In this document: in pieces, positions 24,581 to 32,531 of the stretch
How the letters are laid out: each line of letters opens with the position of its first letter
Position numbering within the stretch: the stretch's first letter is position 1
From: Pseudobdellovibrionaceae bacterium
GTDB lineage: Bacteria; Bdellovibrionota_B; Oligoflexia; Oligoflexales; Bog-1112
Assembly: GCA_002711925.1 (NCBI GenBank)
Contig: PASJ01000075.1
Location: 1-41,808, forward strand
Direction: 5' to 3'
Length of the DNA: 41,808 bases
Translations under genes and position numbers: made by a program
Notes under the pieces: generated by a model
Databases searched by the model: none
The model's input: the letters and a program-made list of their open reading frames with translations, nothing else
Told to the model about the DNA's origin: nothing

Positions 24581-25480
24581 CTAATAAATTTCTTCTTCCT
24601 CTAAAGATAGGCCTATCTGCGGCTCTCCTAAGTTAACAGTAGCTATGTAACTTTTTTGTCCTTGAGACCAAAAGTATACTTTACCATTAAAGTCGGAACA
24701 CACTATAAAGCTTCCATCTTGGTTGGCATCAAGGTGAATAATCCAGTCCTCAAGACTCTTGTCACCATAACGAAAACACTCTTCTCCAGTCTTTGTTAAA
24801 TATGAGACGAACCCTAGTTCATCAGCAAAAAAATAAAATAAGGAGTTTCCGCTATAGCATTCTTCAAATGGTTTCAGTTTAAAATTTGGAAGAGACATAC
24901 GAACTTCAGTTAACTCGAGACTTTTATGGCAAAAAGTAAAGGTCTTACCGTCCTCAGTCGCGAGAAAAAAAGTTTGTTTCTTCGGCTTCAAGTAAGATAG
25001 AACTTTGACATGAGAATTAAGTTTAAACATATAAAGAAACTTCGATGTTCGAGTTTCAAACAGATGGCAGGATAAATCTTTTAAACAAACCAGAATCTTT
25101 TTCCCACTTTGAGAAAGAGCAATTTTAGAAATTTCTGAACTCAAATCCTTTAGACGTAAGTAAGAATTAGGACAAAACCAAAGAAAAGACTGCACACACA
25201 CCTCGCCACTTTTAAAAGCTACAGCAAGATAGTTGTCGTTTAAGCTAATACTTAAATCTACGATTTCTTGTGATACTGGTGTTCTACTAATTTTCTGTAC
25301 ACTAGAAGAATTTTCGACTTTATAAACTCTATAGGTATGATTATTTGCAATAGCAGCAAGGTTGGATCCCATTGAAATTGAAACAACCTTATCTGAGCTT
25401 TGTGACACAGAAGAACAAGAAGCATCGTTCGAAAAAGAAAAAAGATATAGAACCTTTGCCAAGCAAAAAAATACCTGCAA
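24581..25480 (-). CDS. Exported WD40-like beta-propeller protein
   Basis: A 299-residue protein of repeated units that look like propeller blades: VVSISMGSNLAAIANNHTYR, IVDLSISLNDNYLAVAFKSG, ISKIALSQSGKKILVCLKDL and IHLDANQDGSFIVCSDFNG followed by KVYFWSQG. They are WD40-like but irregular. The start is a TTG at 25480: AGGAGAG ends exactly six bases before it and no ATG fits better. This gives a short hydrophobic N-terminus (VFFCLAKVLYLFSF) that may act as a signal peptide. Propellers of this kind bind proteins or peptides; no partner is implied by the context. Confidence in the fold is moderate. Confidence 0.6.
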   Translation of the reverse strand: MQVFFCLAKVLYLFSFSNDASCSSVSQSSDKVVSISMGSNLAAIANNHTYRVYKVENSSSVQKISRTPVSQEIVDLSISLNDNYLAVAFKSGEVCVQSFLWFCPNSYLRLKDLSSEISKIALSQSGKKILVCLKDLSCHLFETRTSKFLYMFKLNSHVKVLSYLKPKKQTFFLATEDGKTFTFCHKSLELTEVRMSLPNFKLKPFEECYSGNSLFYFFADELGFVSYLTKTGEECFRYGDKSLEDWIIHLDANQDGSFIVCSDFNGKVYFWSQGQKSYIATVNLGEPQIGLSLEEEEIY

Positions 25481-25493
25481 AAATTTCTCTCCT

Positions 25494-25852
25494 TAGCGAA
25501 TTAAATCATAATATCAACGAGATATATCTATTACATAAATAACGTATTGACTCTAGTGCAAAAAGCATCAGAGATTCGACAATAAAATCTATAAACGCGA
25601 AAACCCAAACGTCAATGAAAATAAAAGCTTGTTAATCAGTAAAACAAATGCCGCCACAGAAACATTTGGCGATATATTTTTCTTTTTCGTATATCTACTT
25701 TACAAAAATCTCTAATATTAGCTCTTACATAACATTTTTTGTTTTATATCTTTTTATTTATGCTTCTTTCAAAAAAAATCATCCCGGTTTATTCTATAAT
25801 TTTTGAAAAAATAAAATAGCTATATTAAACTATTAACAGTTTCAATTTAAAA
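25494..25852. other. AT-rich divergent spacer
   Basis: About 360 bases with no supported gene. A 52-codon open frame (25648-25806) with a hydrophobic middle lacks a ribosome site. Promoters for the propeller gene and for the barrel protein must lie here, but no clear box pair stands out. Confidence 0.5.
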
Positions 25853-25870
25853 TTGCAGGAGAAAGATTGT

Positions 25871-26575
25871 ATGAAAAAAATCATCCTTATCATTGCAACA
25901 ATCATTATAAGCTCAAACGCCTTTTCTCTAAAACTCTATAATTCTTTTCACCTCGGTTTCTCAAATTACTCTAAGTTAGATTTTGACTTAGAAAGTATGA
26001 ATAAAAGTACTCCATACAATATAAACCTTGAACCATTCGAACCTTTTGTTTATGGATTTCTTATCCGAGGAGAAGTTGTTAATAGTATTTGGGCTCAGCT
26101 ACAATTTAAACATAGAGTCAAACAGAAACTAGCAGATATTGATCTTGCAGATGGAAACTTCAATAAATACACAACGAAACTAACAAACTATACGATTGCT
26201 CTTGATGCAATTTATAGCCTTAAACACCAAGGCGGGGATTTCATGTTCGGTGGAGGTTTAGGGCTCTCCATAAATAACATAGATAATATCAAAGGAGAAA
26301 ACCAAACAGAAAATAAACAAATTTCTATTGGAGATTACACAAATACCCAAGAGCTTTATCATGTTCTCCTTGGCTATAAAATAAGATATAAAGAGCAAAT
26401 CGACTTAGAGCTACTTTTTGATTATAACTGGCTAGGCTATGTTGAAACGGACAAAACTATAAGTGAAATAAGTCAGCCATCAACGCAAAAAACTTTAGAC
26501 AGCAACCCTAAATCAAAAGACAAATTAAGAGCTCTTGATATTACTCTTGGATTCGTGATTCCGCTAACTCTTTAG
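25871..26575 (+). CDS. Probable outer-membrane beta-barrel protein
   Basis: A 234-residue exported protein. Residues 1-20 form a Sec signal peptide (MKKIILIIATIIISS, cleavage near NAFS). The mature part consists of alternating polar/hydrophobic strands rich in Tyr, Phe and Gly, such as SFHLGFSNYSKLDFDL, YTIALDAIYSLKHQG, FMFGGGLGLSINNI and a last strand LRALDITLGFVIPLTL, as expected for a small 8-10-strand barrel. No family signature is recognised. GGAG lies nine bases before ATG 25871; an in-frame TTG 18 bases upstream overlaps that ribosome site and is rejected. A long AT-rich leader precedes it. Confidence 0.65.
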   Translation: MKKIILIIATIIISSNAFSLKLYNSFHLGFSNYSKLDFDLESMNKSTPYNINLEPFEPFVYGFLIRGEVVNSIWAQLQFKHRVKQKLADIDLADGNFNKYTTKLTNYTIALDAIYSLKHQGGDFMFGGGLGLSINNIDNIKGENQTENKQISIGDYTNTQELYHVLLGYKIRYKEQIDLELLFDYNWLGYVETDKTISEISQPSTQKTLDSNPKSKDKLRALDITLGFVIPLTL

Positions 26576-26627
26576 AAAAATATGCCATTTTTAACTTTTT
26601 TCTTTTACCTTAATTAAGACCCCTTGC

Positions 26628-27698
26628 ATGACAAAGAAAATCAGCGACAACAGAAATATTGGACTTGATCTCATCCGTATAAACGCCTTTTTAGCTATTA
26701 TTATTTACCATGCTACTTGGATTTTCTGGGCTCACCTTCCTGCTCCGCCAAGACCTTTTCCAACGACATTCTGGACAATCGCTAGCTCATATGCAAGAGC
26801 CTTAAGCTTTAGCGGGTTTATTGTCGTCTTCTTATCGTCCTTGCTCTATGGTCAAAAACAAAAAAGCTTTAGCCAAAAAAAGTGGTTGGCACCTTTTGTT
26901 CTTACTGCTTGGATTATCTTCTGCATACTTTTAGGTGTTCGTGAGCATGTTGAGTTTCAAATATCGTGGGATATCTATCCACTTTTGCTTCTTGGGTTTT
27001 CTTCAGGCAGTCTTCTCATTAAATATTTTGACTCGAAGTTTGGAACCATTGTTAGTTTTATACTATTACTAGTTCCCTATTGGAAACTTGAATCATACAT
27101 AAAAAATAACTTTATCCAACAGGTGCTTGTTGGTTCATGCCCTGAAGATTACGCTGACTGGCCGATTCTACCTTGGATTTTCTTGATTTGGTTTGGTATG
27201 TTCACTGGCAAAATGTTAAAAGAAAAATCTTATTGGCCCAGTTGGAATATGAACCAAAAAGAAGCTTTTTTTTGGCTTATCCCTATTTTTCTTATGACCT
27301 ACTCATATAAGACTTACTATGAGGTGCCTCTCGGCAATTATTGGGCTTGCTATACATTTATACAAGATTTTACAAAGTTTACCAGCCACTTCTTGTTTTT
27401 TTTATTTTTAATCCGAAGCACATTAGATTCAAGGGTACAAATTTTTTTAAAAAAAATCCCCCTATGTCTCAAAATATCAAGACTCTACAGTAATAGATAC
27501 TTTTTTTTAGCATACCTTTTACACTATATACTTCTGTTTAGCTTGCTGGGAATAATGAGAAGCCGAAATTTATACGACAACCCTTATTTTCAGGATTTTG
27601 GACTTATTTTTTGTATATTTTCAACAGAGTATTTAACCAGAATAAGCGTGAAAATTTTCTTTTCTATAAAGGCAAAAAAATCTTCCAGGTTCAATTAA
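26628..27698 (+). CDS. Acyltransferase-3-like integral membrane protein
   Basis: A 356-residue polytopic protein with about ten hydrophobic segments. The N-terminus IGLDLIRINAFLAIIIYHA matches the acyltransferase family 3 opening, where the arginine and the histidine about ten residues later are the conserved pair. Such proteins move acyl groups onto sugars or other envelope molecules. FLAYLLHYILLFSLLG near the end resembles the last conserved helices. The substrate is unknown and no polysaccharide genes are nearby. The ribosome site is poor. Its stop overlaps that of queD in a TTAA sequence. Confidence 0.65.
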   Translation: MTKKISDNRNIGLDLIRINAFLAIIIYHATWIFWAHLPAPPRPFPTTFWTIASSYARALSFSGFIVVFLSSLLYGQKQKSFSQKKWLAPFVLTAWIIFCILLGVREHVEFQISWDIYPLLLLGFSSGSLLIKYFDSKFGTIVSFILLLVPYWKLESYIKNNFIQQVLVGSCPEDYADWPILPWIFLIWFGMFTGKMLKEKSYWPSWNMNQKEAFFWLIPIFLMTYSYKTYYEVPLGNYWACYTFIQDFTKFTSHFLFFLFLIRSTLDSRVQIFLKKIPLCLKISRLYSNRYFFLAYLLHYILLFSLLGIMRSRNLYDNPYFQDFGLIFCIFSTEYLTRISVKIFFSIKAKKSSRFN

Positions 27699-28135
27699 GC
27701 ATGATAATCAACCCAATTATTTGGCGTCTCATAAATTCGACATTTTACGAGAGTCAAAGATTCCGACAAGGAACTCTCAATCTGCTCAAAACACCATTTG
27801 GCAATATTTTCTGCGGTCGGGATAAAAGACACGATAAAATAATTTAAATACTCTCGACCCTTTTCGTCAGGCTTTGTATGCTCGATCATGGGGTCACCTT
27901 CAAACAGCATAAATCTGTGGTCTAGTTTTTTATAAATTTTGCTGGACAAAACTTCTTTTAGTTCAGAAAAATCAACAACCATTCCCTCACTAGAGTCTCC
28001 TTTTATATCGTTAATGTCACCTTTTAAAGTACACTCTAGCCTATAACGATGTCCATGAGGAAAGCGGCACTTTCCACAGTGGTTAGGGATCCTGTGACCC
28101 ATATCCCACTCTAGTGATCTAGTAATTTCAAACAT
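27695..28135 (-). CDS. queD: 6-carboxytetrahydropterin synthase family protein QueD
   Basis: Second step of the queuosine/7-deazaguanine route: dihydroneopterin triphosphate to 6-carboxytetrahydropterin. The protein is 146 residues from the chosen start. The zinc ligands are H14 (EWDMGHRIP) and H27/H29 (CRFPHGHRY), and C23 in GKCRFPHGH is the catalytic Cys position. VVDFSELKEVL, KLDHRFML and a final IYETPNNWVDY complete the family pattern. I chose ATG 28135 because GGAG lies ten bases upstream; a GTG at 28165 adds ten residues but has no ribosome site. No queC, queE or queF and no obvious preQ1 aptamer are nearby. Confidence 0.85.
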   Translation of the reverse strand: MFEITRSLEWDMGHRIPNHCGKCRFPHGHRYRLECTLKGDINDIKGDSSEGMVVDFSELKEVLSSKIYKKLDHRFMLFEGDPMIEHTKPDEKGREYLNYFIVSFIPTAENIAKWCFEQIESSLSESLTLVKCRIYETPNNWVDYHA

Positions 28136-28396
28136 ACTTTCAAAGCTCCGGAGGTTTTTTCGCACAGTAAATAAATTTATAGATAGTTAACATGAAAAGA
28201 TTAACAATATTTTCCATATGTAAATAATGGGGTTAAACCTATACAGCTTCTTTCCTTTTATGTAAATAAAATTAATATTATGGATACAAACAAAGATCAT
28301 TCCATAAACGGGCTTTTACTAGTAATTTAATATATTTTTCATAAAGTATATGTTTCAATTTAAGTAACTTAACTCTTAAAACGAGGGTGCAACTAG

Positions 28397-29911
28397 GTGA
28401 AGATTTTAACGGGCGAACAGATGATTGCAGCAGAAAAAGCTGCGTACGCTGAAGGTAGTCAAGCTAAAGACTTTATGGAAAACGCAGGAAAAAATATTGC
28501 TTCTTATGTCTTAAAGATGCTTCAAGATGATTCACCAGAAAAAACAAATAGAAGTTTTACCATTGCCTTACTCTGCGGTAAAGGTAACAATGGAGGTGAC
28601 GCCTATGTTGCCGGACGATACTTGCTTAAAAGCGGATTGAGTGTTTTTTCTCTTGATGCTTTTTCAGAAAAAGAGTGTAGTCCTCTTAACCAAATAAATA
28701 AAAAAAAATTTATCGCATGTGGTGGTTCTGAGAAAAAAATTGAGAGTTTAAAAAAATTTAAAAATCTTATTTTACTTGATGGCCTTCTTGGGATTGGTTT
28801 TAGAGCTCCAATCGATGATCATATAAAAAAAATAATTCAATTTGTTAATAACTTAAAGATTCTAACAATTTCTATTGATATCCCATCAGGTCTTGATGCA
28901 AATGTAGGGCTCCAAGCCCCCCAAACAACAGTAATTAAAGCTCATACAACACTATACCTTGGACAACCGAAATTGGGCTTTTTTCTTGGAAATGCATGGG
29001 ACTTCATCGGTAAATTAGAAAAAATCGACTTTGGAATCGAAAAAAAATTCATAGACTCTATTCCATCGTCTTTTTCCTTAGTTGAGAATAAAAAATTTTT
29101 TAAATATTTACCTAAAATTAGTAGAGTTCAACACAAATATTCGAGAGGCCTTGTGACTGTGTATGCTGGCCAGAAAGGTATGTTTGGTGCTGCAAAGCTG
29201 ACAACAGAAGCTTGCCTTCGCACAGGAGCTGGTATTGTAAAACTTTTTTGTTCAAAAGAAATCTACTCTAACCCTAGTGCTTGTATACCCGAAATAGTTA
29301 AACTTAAAGTTGAAAGTAAAGAAGATGTGCCGGATAATGTCTTAAAACAATCGAAGTCATTACTTCTAGGGCCTGGACTTGGACAAGAGAAGAAAACAGA
29401 AGAAATCCTTAGGACAATTTTGAATCAAACACAAAAGCCTCTTGTCCTTGATGCTGACGGTATCAACCTCTATGCAAAATCAAACTATAAACTTCATGAA
29501 AATGTACTTATGACTCCCCACTTAGGAGAAATGAAAAGACTTTTAGGGGAAGAGCTTAAAAAATCCCCTCATTGGATTAAACAAGTGCTAAATTATGTCA
29601 AATCGAAAAATATTTCGTTGATCCTAAAAGGCGCCCCAAGTTTTGTATTTTTTAAATCTGGTGAAATTAAAGTTTGCCCTTGGGGAGATCCGGGAATGGC
29701 TACAGCTGGAAGTGGTGATGTTCTCTCGGGAATACTTGCCGCACTTCTTGCACAAGGCTTAAGTGTTGAAAACACCGCAATTCTTGGAGTTTATATTCAC
29801 AGTCGAGCGGGAGAAATTGCTGCGAAAAAACTCTCCAGCCACTGTGTTATTGCCTCTGATATCACAAATAATATTTCTCATGTTTTCCAAGAAATTCTTA
29901 GGCAGCAATGA
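28397..29911 (+). CDS. nnr: Bifunctional NAD(P)H-hydrate epimerase / ADP-dependent dehydratase Nnr
   Basis: Repairs hydrated NADH and NADPH. The 504 residues hold both domains. The N-terminal epimerase (about 1-215) shows LTGEQMIAAEKAA, LCGKGNNGGDAYVAGRYL, LLDGLLGIGF and SIDIPSGLDAN. The C-terminal ADP-dependent dehydratase (about 235-500) shows KYSRGLVTVYAGQKGMFGAA, LRTGAGIVKLF, VLDADGINLY, LMTPHLGEMKRLLG, LILKGAPSFV and GMATAGSGDVLSGILAALLA. The start is GTG; GAGGG lies about ten bases ahead. A 230-base spacer separates it from divergent queD. The HAD phosphatase gene follows 109 bases later. Confidence 0.93.
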   Translation: MKILTGEQMIAAEKAAYAEGSQAKDFMENAGKNIASYVLKMLQDDSPEKTNRSFTIALLCGKGNNGGDAYVAGRYLLKSGLSVFSLDAFSEKECSPLNQINKKKFIACGGSEKKIESLKKFKNLILLDGLLGIGFRAPIDDHIKKIIQFVNNLKILTISIDIPSGLDANVGLQAPQTTVIKAHTTLYLGQPKLGFFLGNAWDFIGKLEKIDFGIEKKFIDSIPSSFSLVENKKFFKYLPKISRVQHKYSRGLVTVYAGQKGMFGAAKLTTEACLRTGAGIVKLFCSKEIYSNPSACIPEIVKLKVESKEDVPDNVLKQSKSLLLGPGLGQEKKTEEILRTILNQTQKPLVLDADGINLYAKSNYKLHENVLMTPHLGEMKRLLGEELKKSPHWIKQVLNYVKSKNISLILKGAPSFVFFKSGEIKVCPWGDPGMATAGSGDVLSGILAALLAQGLSVENTAILGVYIHSRAGEIAAKKLSSHCVIASDITNNISHVFQEILRQQ

Positions 29912-30020
29912 GAAAAAGAATAAAAAATATTGTTTCTCAATCTTCCATTTATATTTTTGCTGCAAAAAAAAGTATATCTATACCATCACTTATTTTCTTT
30001 TTAATTGAAAGGTTTCTACT

Positions 30021-30689
30021 ATGAACACTCTTGAACTCAAAAAAGACATCATTAGCGAAGTATTGAAATTTAAATATATTATTTGGGACTGGAACGGCAC
30101 TCTTTTGGATGATCGAGAACTGTCTTATAAAACCCTAATTGATCAACAAAAAAAACATAAGATAACGCCTATCACATACGACAATTACCTAGACACCTTT
30201 TGCTTTCCAATTAAAGATTTTTATATCAAGCTTGGCTTTGATTTCAGCATCACACCGTTTGTCGGACTTGCAAAAGAATTTTTTAATATGTATGAAAAAA
30301 ATTTCTTTGAAACAAAACTTTTTCCAGGTGTTGATAAATTTCTAAACCTTTTATCTATTGAAGGAAAAAAACAATTTGTTGTTTCTGCAGCAGAGGAATC
30401 TTATCTGAAGAAATCTTTAGATCATTTCAAAATATCTCATTATTTTAATGAAGTTTGCGGCTTAAAAAACAAGCTTGGTGAAAGCAAAAAAGAACTGGCA
30501 CAAAACCTATTACACAAATGGGGTTTGCCCCTTTCTCAAACTATTTTTATTGGGGATACACTTCACGATTTAGAAGTTGCTAAGTCCTTGGACATTGAAG
30601 CAATGCTTCTTGCAGATGGCCACCAAAGCTATAAAAGATTGAAAGATCAGCACAAGCTGTCTTTTTCTTCTAGATTTGAAAGCTGCTAA
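30021..30689 (+). CDS. HAD-family hydrolase, phosphoglycolate-phosphatase-like
   Basis: A 222-residue HAD phosphatase. Motif I is IIWDWNGTLLDD, the less common DWNGT form in which the second Asp of DxD is replaced by Asn. An alpha-helical cap (about 35-105) follows. Motif II is FVVSAAEESYL (Ser), motif III is a Lys near GLKNKLGESK, and motif IV is IFIGDTLHDLEVAKSL with the acidic pair. The layout fits the Gph/PGP subgroup, but the Asp-to-Asn change means the catalytic acid/base is not where it usually is, so the activity is uncertain. GAAAGG precedes the ATG. Confidence 0.8.
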   Translation: MNTLELKKDIISEVLKFKYIIWDWNGTLLDDRELSYKTLIDQQKKHKITPITYDNYLDTFCFPIKDFYIKLGFDFSITPFVGLAKEFFNMYEKNFFETKLFPGVDKFLNLLSIEGKKQFVVSAAEESYLKKSLDHFKISHYFNEVCGLKNKLGESKKELAQNLLHKWGLPLSQTIFIGDTLHDLEVAKSLDIEAMLLADGHQSYKRLKDQHKLSFSSRFESC

Positions 30690-30740
30690 AATGTTTTCTT
30701 AATTTATCTGAAAAACTAGGTGTGTTTTGTGACCTTTGTA

Positions 30741-30827
30741 TGGTGCTCGAGGCCAGACTTGAACTGGCACGGGGTTACCCCCGCAAGATTTTAAGTCTTG
30801 TGTGTCTACCGATTCCACCACTCGAGC
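30741..30827 (-). tRNA. tRNA-Leu, anticodon UAA
   Basis: Cloverleaf read from the minus strand: acceptor arms GCTCGAG/CTCGAGC are perfectly complementary. The anticodon stem CAAGA/TCTTG carries a loop CTTAAAA, giving anticodon TAA. The long variable arm CGGGGGTAACCCCG is a type II feature of leucine tRNAs. The T arm contains GTTCAAGTC. The 3' CCA is encoded in the DNA. The gene is 87 bases including CCA. Confidence 0.96.
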
Positions 30828-30837
30828 AGCCAGCACA

Positions 30838-30865
30838 TTTCTAACATAATTATTATAAAAGTCAA
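30838..30865 (-). promoter_or_regulatory. Candidate promoter for tRNA-Leu
   Basis: Minus strand TTGACT (30865-30860), a 16-base spacer, then TAGAAA (30843-30838), ending 11 bases before the tRNA. The -35 match is good and the -10 match is moderate. About 40 bases further upstream the arms CTGTCTT/AAGACAG (30873-30879, 30907-30913) form an inverted repeat. Confidence 0.4.
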
Positions 30866-30913
30866 TTTAATCCTGTCTTACAACAATGTGGCGACAAAGA
30901 TTCGTCAAGACAG

Positions 30914-31146
30914 AGCATATTTTTACTCAAAAAAATTTCTTGTAGGATTTAAACTGAAGAAGAAACTTAAGCGTTATAATTTTAGAATCATAGAAAAAAA
31001 ATAGAAGGCTGATGTGAAGTGTTACTTACCTAGTTTGAAACACCGTTCGAGTTAGATATCACAGGGATAAAATAAAAATATTCAAAGATAAATATTTCCT
31101 TTTTTTAAAAAACTAAAAGTCCATTGAGTTGATTGATCTTACGGCT
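30914..31146. other. AT-rich spacer between tRNA-Leu region and the MscS-type gene
   Basis: About 230 bases in which I see no gene with a ribosome site and no known RNA. It contains runs of A and T only. A 9-bp AT inverted repeat, TTTATTTAT/ATAAATAAA (31146-31154 and 31180-31188), sits at its right end within a possible 30-codon minus-strand frame. Confidence 0.4.
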
Positions 31147-31239
31147 TTATTTATAATAGCTATAGATAACACCCCAGCCATAAATAAAACTTGAAAGACC
31201 AAGCCCCAATGCAATTTTATTTAGAAAAGGAAAAGGCAT
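31147..31239 (-). CDS. Possible 30-residue membrane microprotein
   Basis: An ATG frame running opposite to the MscS-type gene. It encodes a short basic start (MPFPFLNK) and one strongly hydrophobic segment with small residues (IALGLGLSSFIYGWGVIY), ending SYYK. Its ATG shares the CATG of the MscS-type start codon. The one-helix pattern resembles bacterial small membrane proteins, but no ribosome site is visible and chance is quite possible. Confidence 0.2.
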   Translation of the reverse strand: MPFPFLNKIALGLGLSSFIYGWGVIYSYYK

Positions 31240-32464
31240 GAATACAATACAAGATTTTTTTGTTTCATTAGGTGTTGGATACTCCAGCTCTATTTTTTTA
31301 GCTTTTATTTCATTAGTTTTAATTACGATAATCGTTGCTATAAGTTCTCATATTTTAACAAAAAGATACCTTGTTCGTCTTCTTAAAAATTTTTTTGAGA
31401 AAGCTCACTTACACTGGTTTCAAAGTATTCTTAAGCATAAAGTTATTGAGAAATTTTCTTTTTCGCCAATCGCTCTTGTTCTCTATCTAAAATCTTCTTT
31501 ATTCACTATGAAAGAGCTTCCATTTACGGAGAATTTTGGGCTTTACGTTCGTATGTTAGCATTAATTTTTGCTATTCTAACTTTAAGTAAAGGGATCTTT
31601 GCTTTTCTCAATGCCATTGAAGATATTTACTCTCGTTATGAAGTGTCAAAGAAAAGACCCATTAAAAGTTACTTGCAGGTACTAAAAATATTTGTTTTTT
31701 CTTTAGCTCTTATTCTTGTTTTATCAACATTTGTTGGGCAATCCCCTATGGCTTTTATTACAGGATTAACAGCAGCTTCTGCTGTTTTTGCATTTATTTT
31801 TAAAGACTTTCTCACGGGTTTTGTTTCAACAATACAGCTAACATTTTATGATTTGGTTAGGATTGGCGATTGGATTCAACTCTTAGATCACAACGCCGAT
31901 GGTCATGTGACAGAAATAGCTTTAACAACAGTTAAGGTTAGAAATTTTGACCGCACAATTACAACACTACCAAGCACAGCTTTAATTAATGGCGGAGTCA
32001 AAAATTGGAGAGGAATTATAGAAGCTGGTGGAAGAAGAATTAAACGATCAATACACATCGATATGAATAGTATAAAATTTCTAGAAAAAGATGAAATCAA
32101 AAGTCTCAAAGATATTGGCTTGTTCTCTGAAAATATTAACAAAAAGTCTTTTCATTCACAGAACGCAGACCCAAGCCCGACCAACCTTAAACTTTTTCGT
32201 CACTATGTCACAAACTATCTAACTCAACAAAAAAATTTTCATCATGATAAGTTTCTTTTTCTAGTAAGATACTTAGAGGCCGGTAGTACTGGTCTCCCTC
32301 TTGAAATTTATATTTTTACCAAAACCGTTATTTGGAAAGAATATGAAGAAATACAATCTGATACATTCGACCACCTTTACGCCACTTTACCAAGATTTCA
32401 ACTAAGAGCATTTCAAAATATAACGGGAAATGGTATAGTGGAAAAATCTGTTTTCAAAACCTAA
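31238..32464 (+). CDS. MscS-family mechanosensitive channel (YbdG-like)
   Basis: A 408-residue inner-membrane channel that opens under membrane tension. Several hydrophobic segments fill the first 200 residues (including about 15-38, 90-125, 145-165). The pore helix and following beta domain are the best match: GLTAASAVFAFIFKDFLTGF, then DLVRIGDWIQLLDHNADG, VTEIALTTVKVRNFDRTI and LPSTALINGGVKNWRG. GGRRIKRSIHID after that is typical of the YbdG/mini-conductance branch rather than small MscS. Such channels guard against hypo-osmotic shock. It is preceded by AAAAGGAAAAGG. EttA follows after 67 bases. Confidence 0.9.
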   Translation: MNTIQDFFVSLGVGYSSSIFLAFISLVLITIIVAISSHILTKRYLVRLLKNFFEKAHLHWFQSILKHKVIEKFSFSPIALVLYLKSSLFTMKELPFTENFGLYVRMLALIFAILTLSKGIFAFLNAIEDIYSRYEVSKKRPIKSYLQVLKIFVFSLALILVLSTFVGQSPMAFITGLTAASAVFAFIFKDFLTGFVSTIQLTFYDLVRIGDWIQLLDHNADGHVTEIALTTVKVRNFDRTITTLPSTALINGGVKNWRGIIEAGGRRIKRSIHIDMNSIKFLEKDEIKSLKDIGLFSENINKKSFHSQNADPSPTNLKLFRHYVTNYLTQQKNFHHDKFLFLVRYLEAGSTGLPLEIYIFTKTVIWKEYEEIQSDTFDHLYATLPRFQLRAFQNITGNGIVEKSVFKT

Positions 32465-32531
32465 GCTTTAGGACTCTAAAATTTTTTTCCAAAGGCTTAA
32501 TCAAAGATAAAAAAGAACAAGGATGTTTTTT

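Noticed and set aside
25648-25806. 52-codon open frame with a hydrophobic middle
   Set aside because: No ribosome site, AT-driven Phe/Tyr/Ile composition and no neighbour support; likely chance.
28136-28396. preQ1 riboswitch upstream of queD
   Set aside because: No C-rich aptamer or matching pseudoknot elements could be found in the minus-strand leader.
32461-32495. Short hairpin with a T-run after the MscS-type gene
   Set aside because: The stem TTTAG/CTAAA has only five pairs, one of them G-C; too weak to call a terminator.
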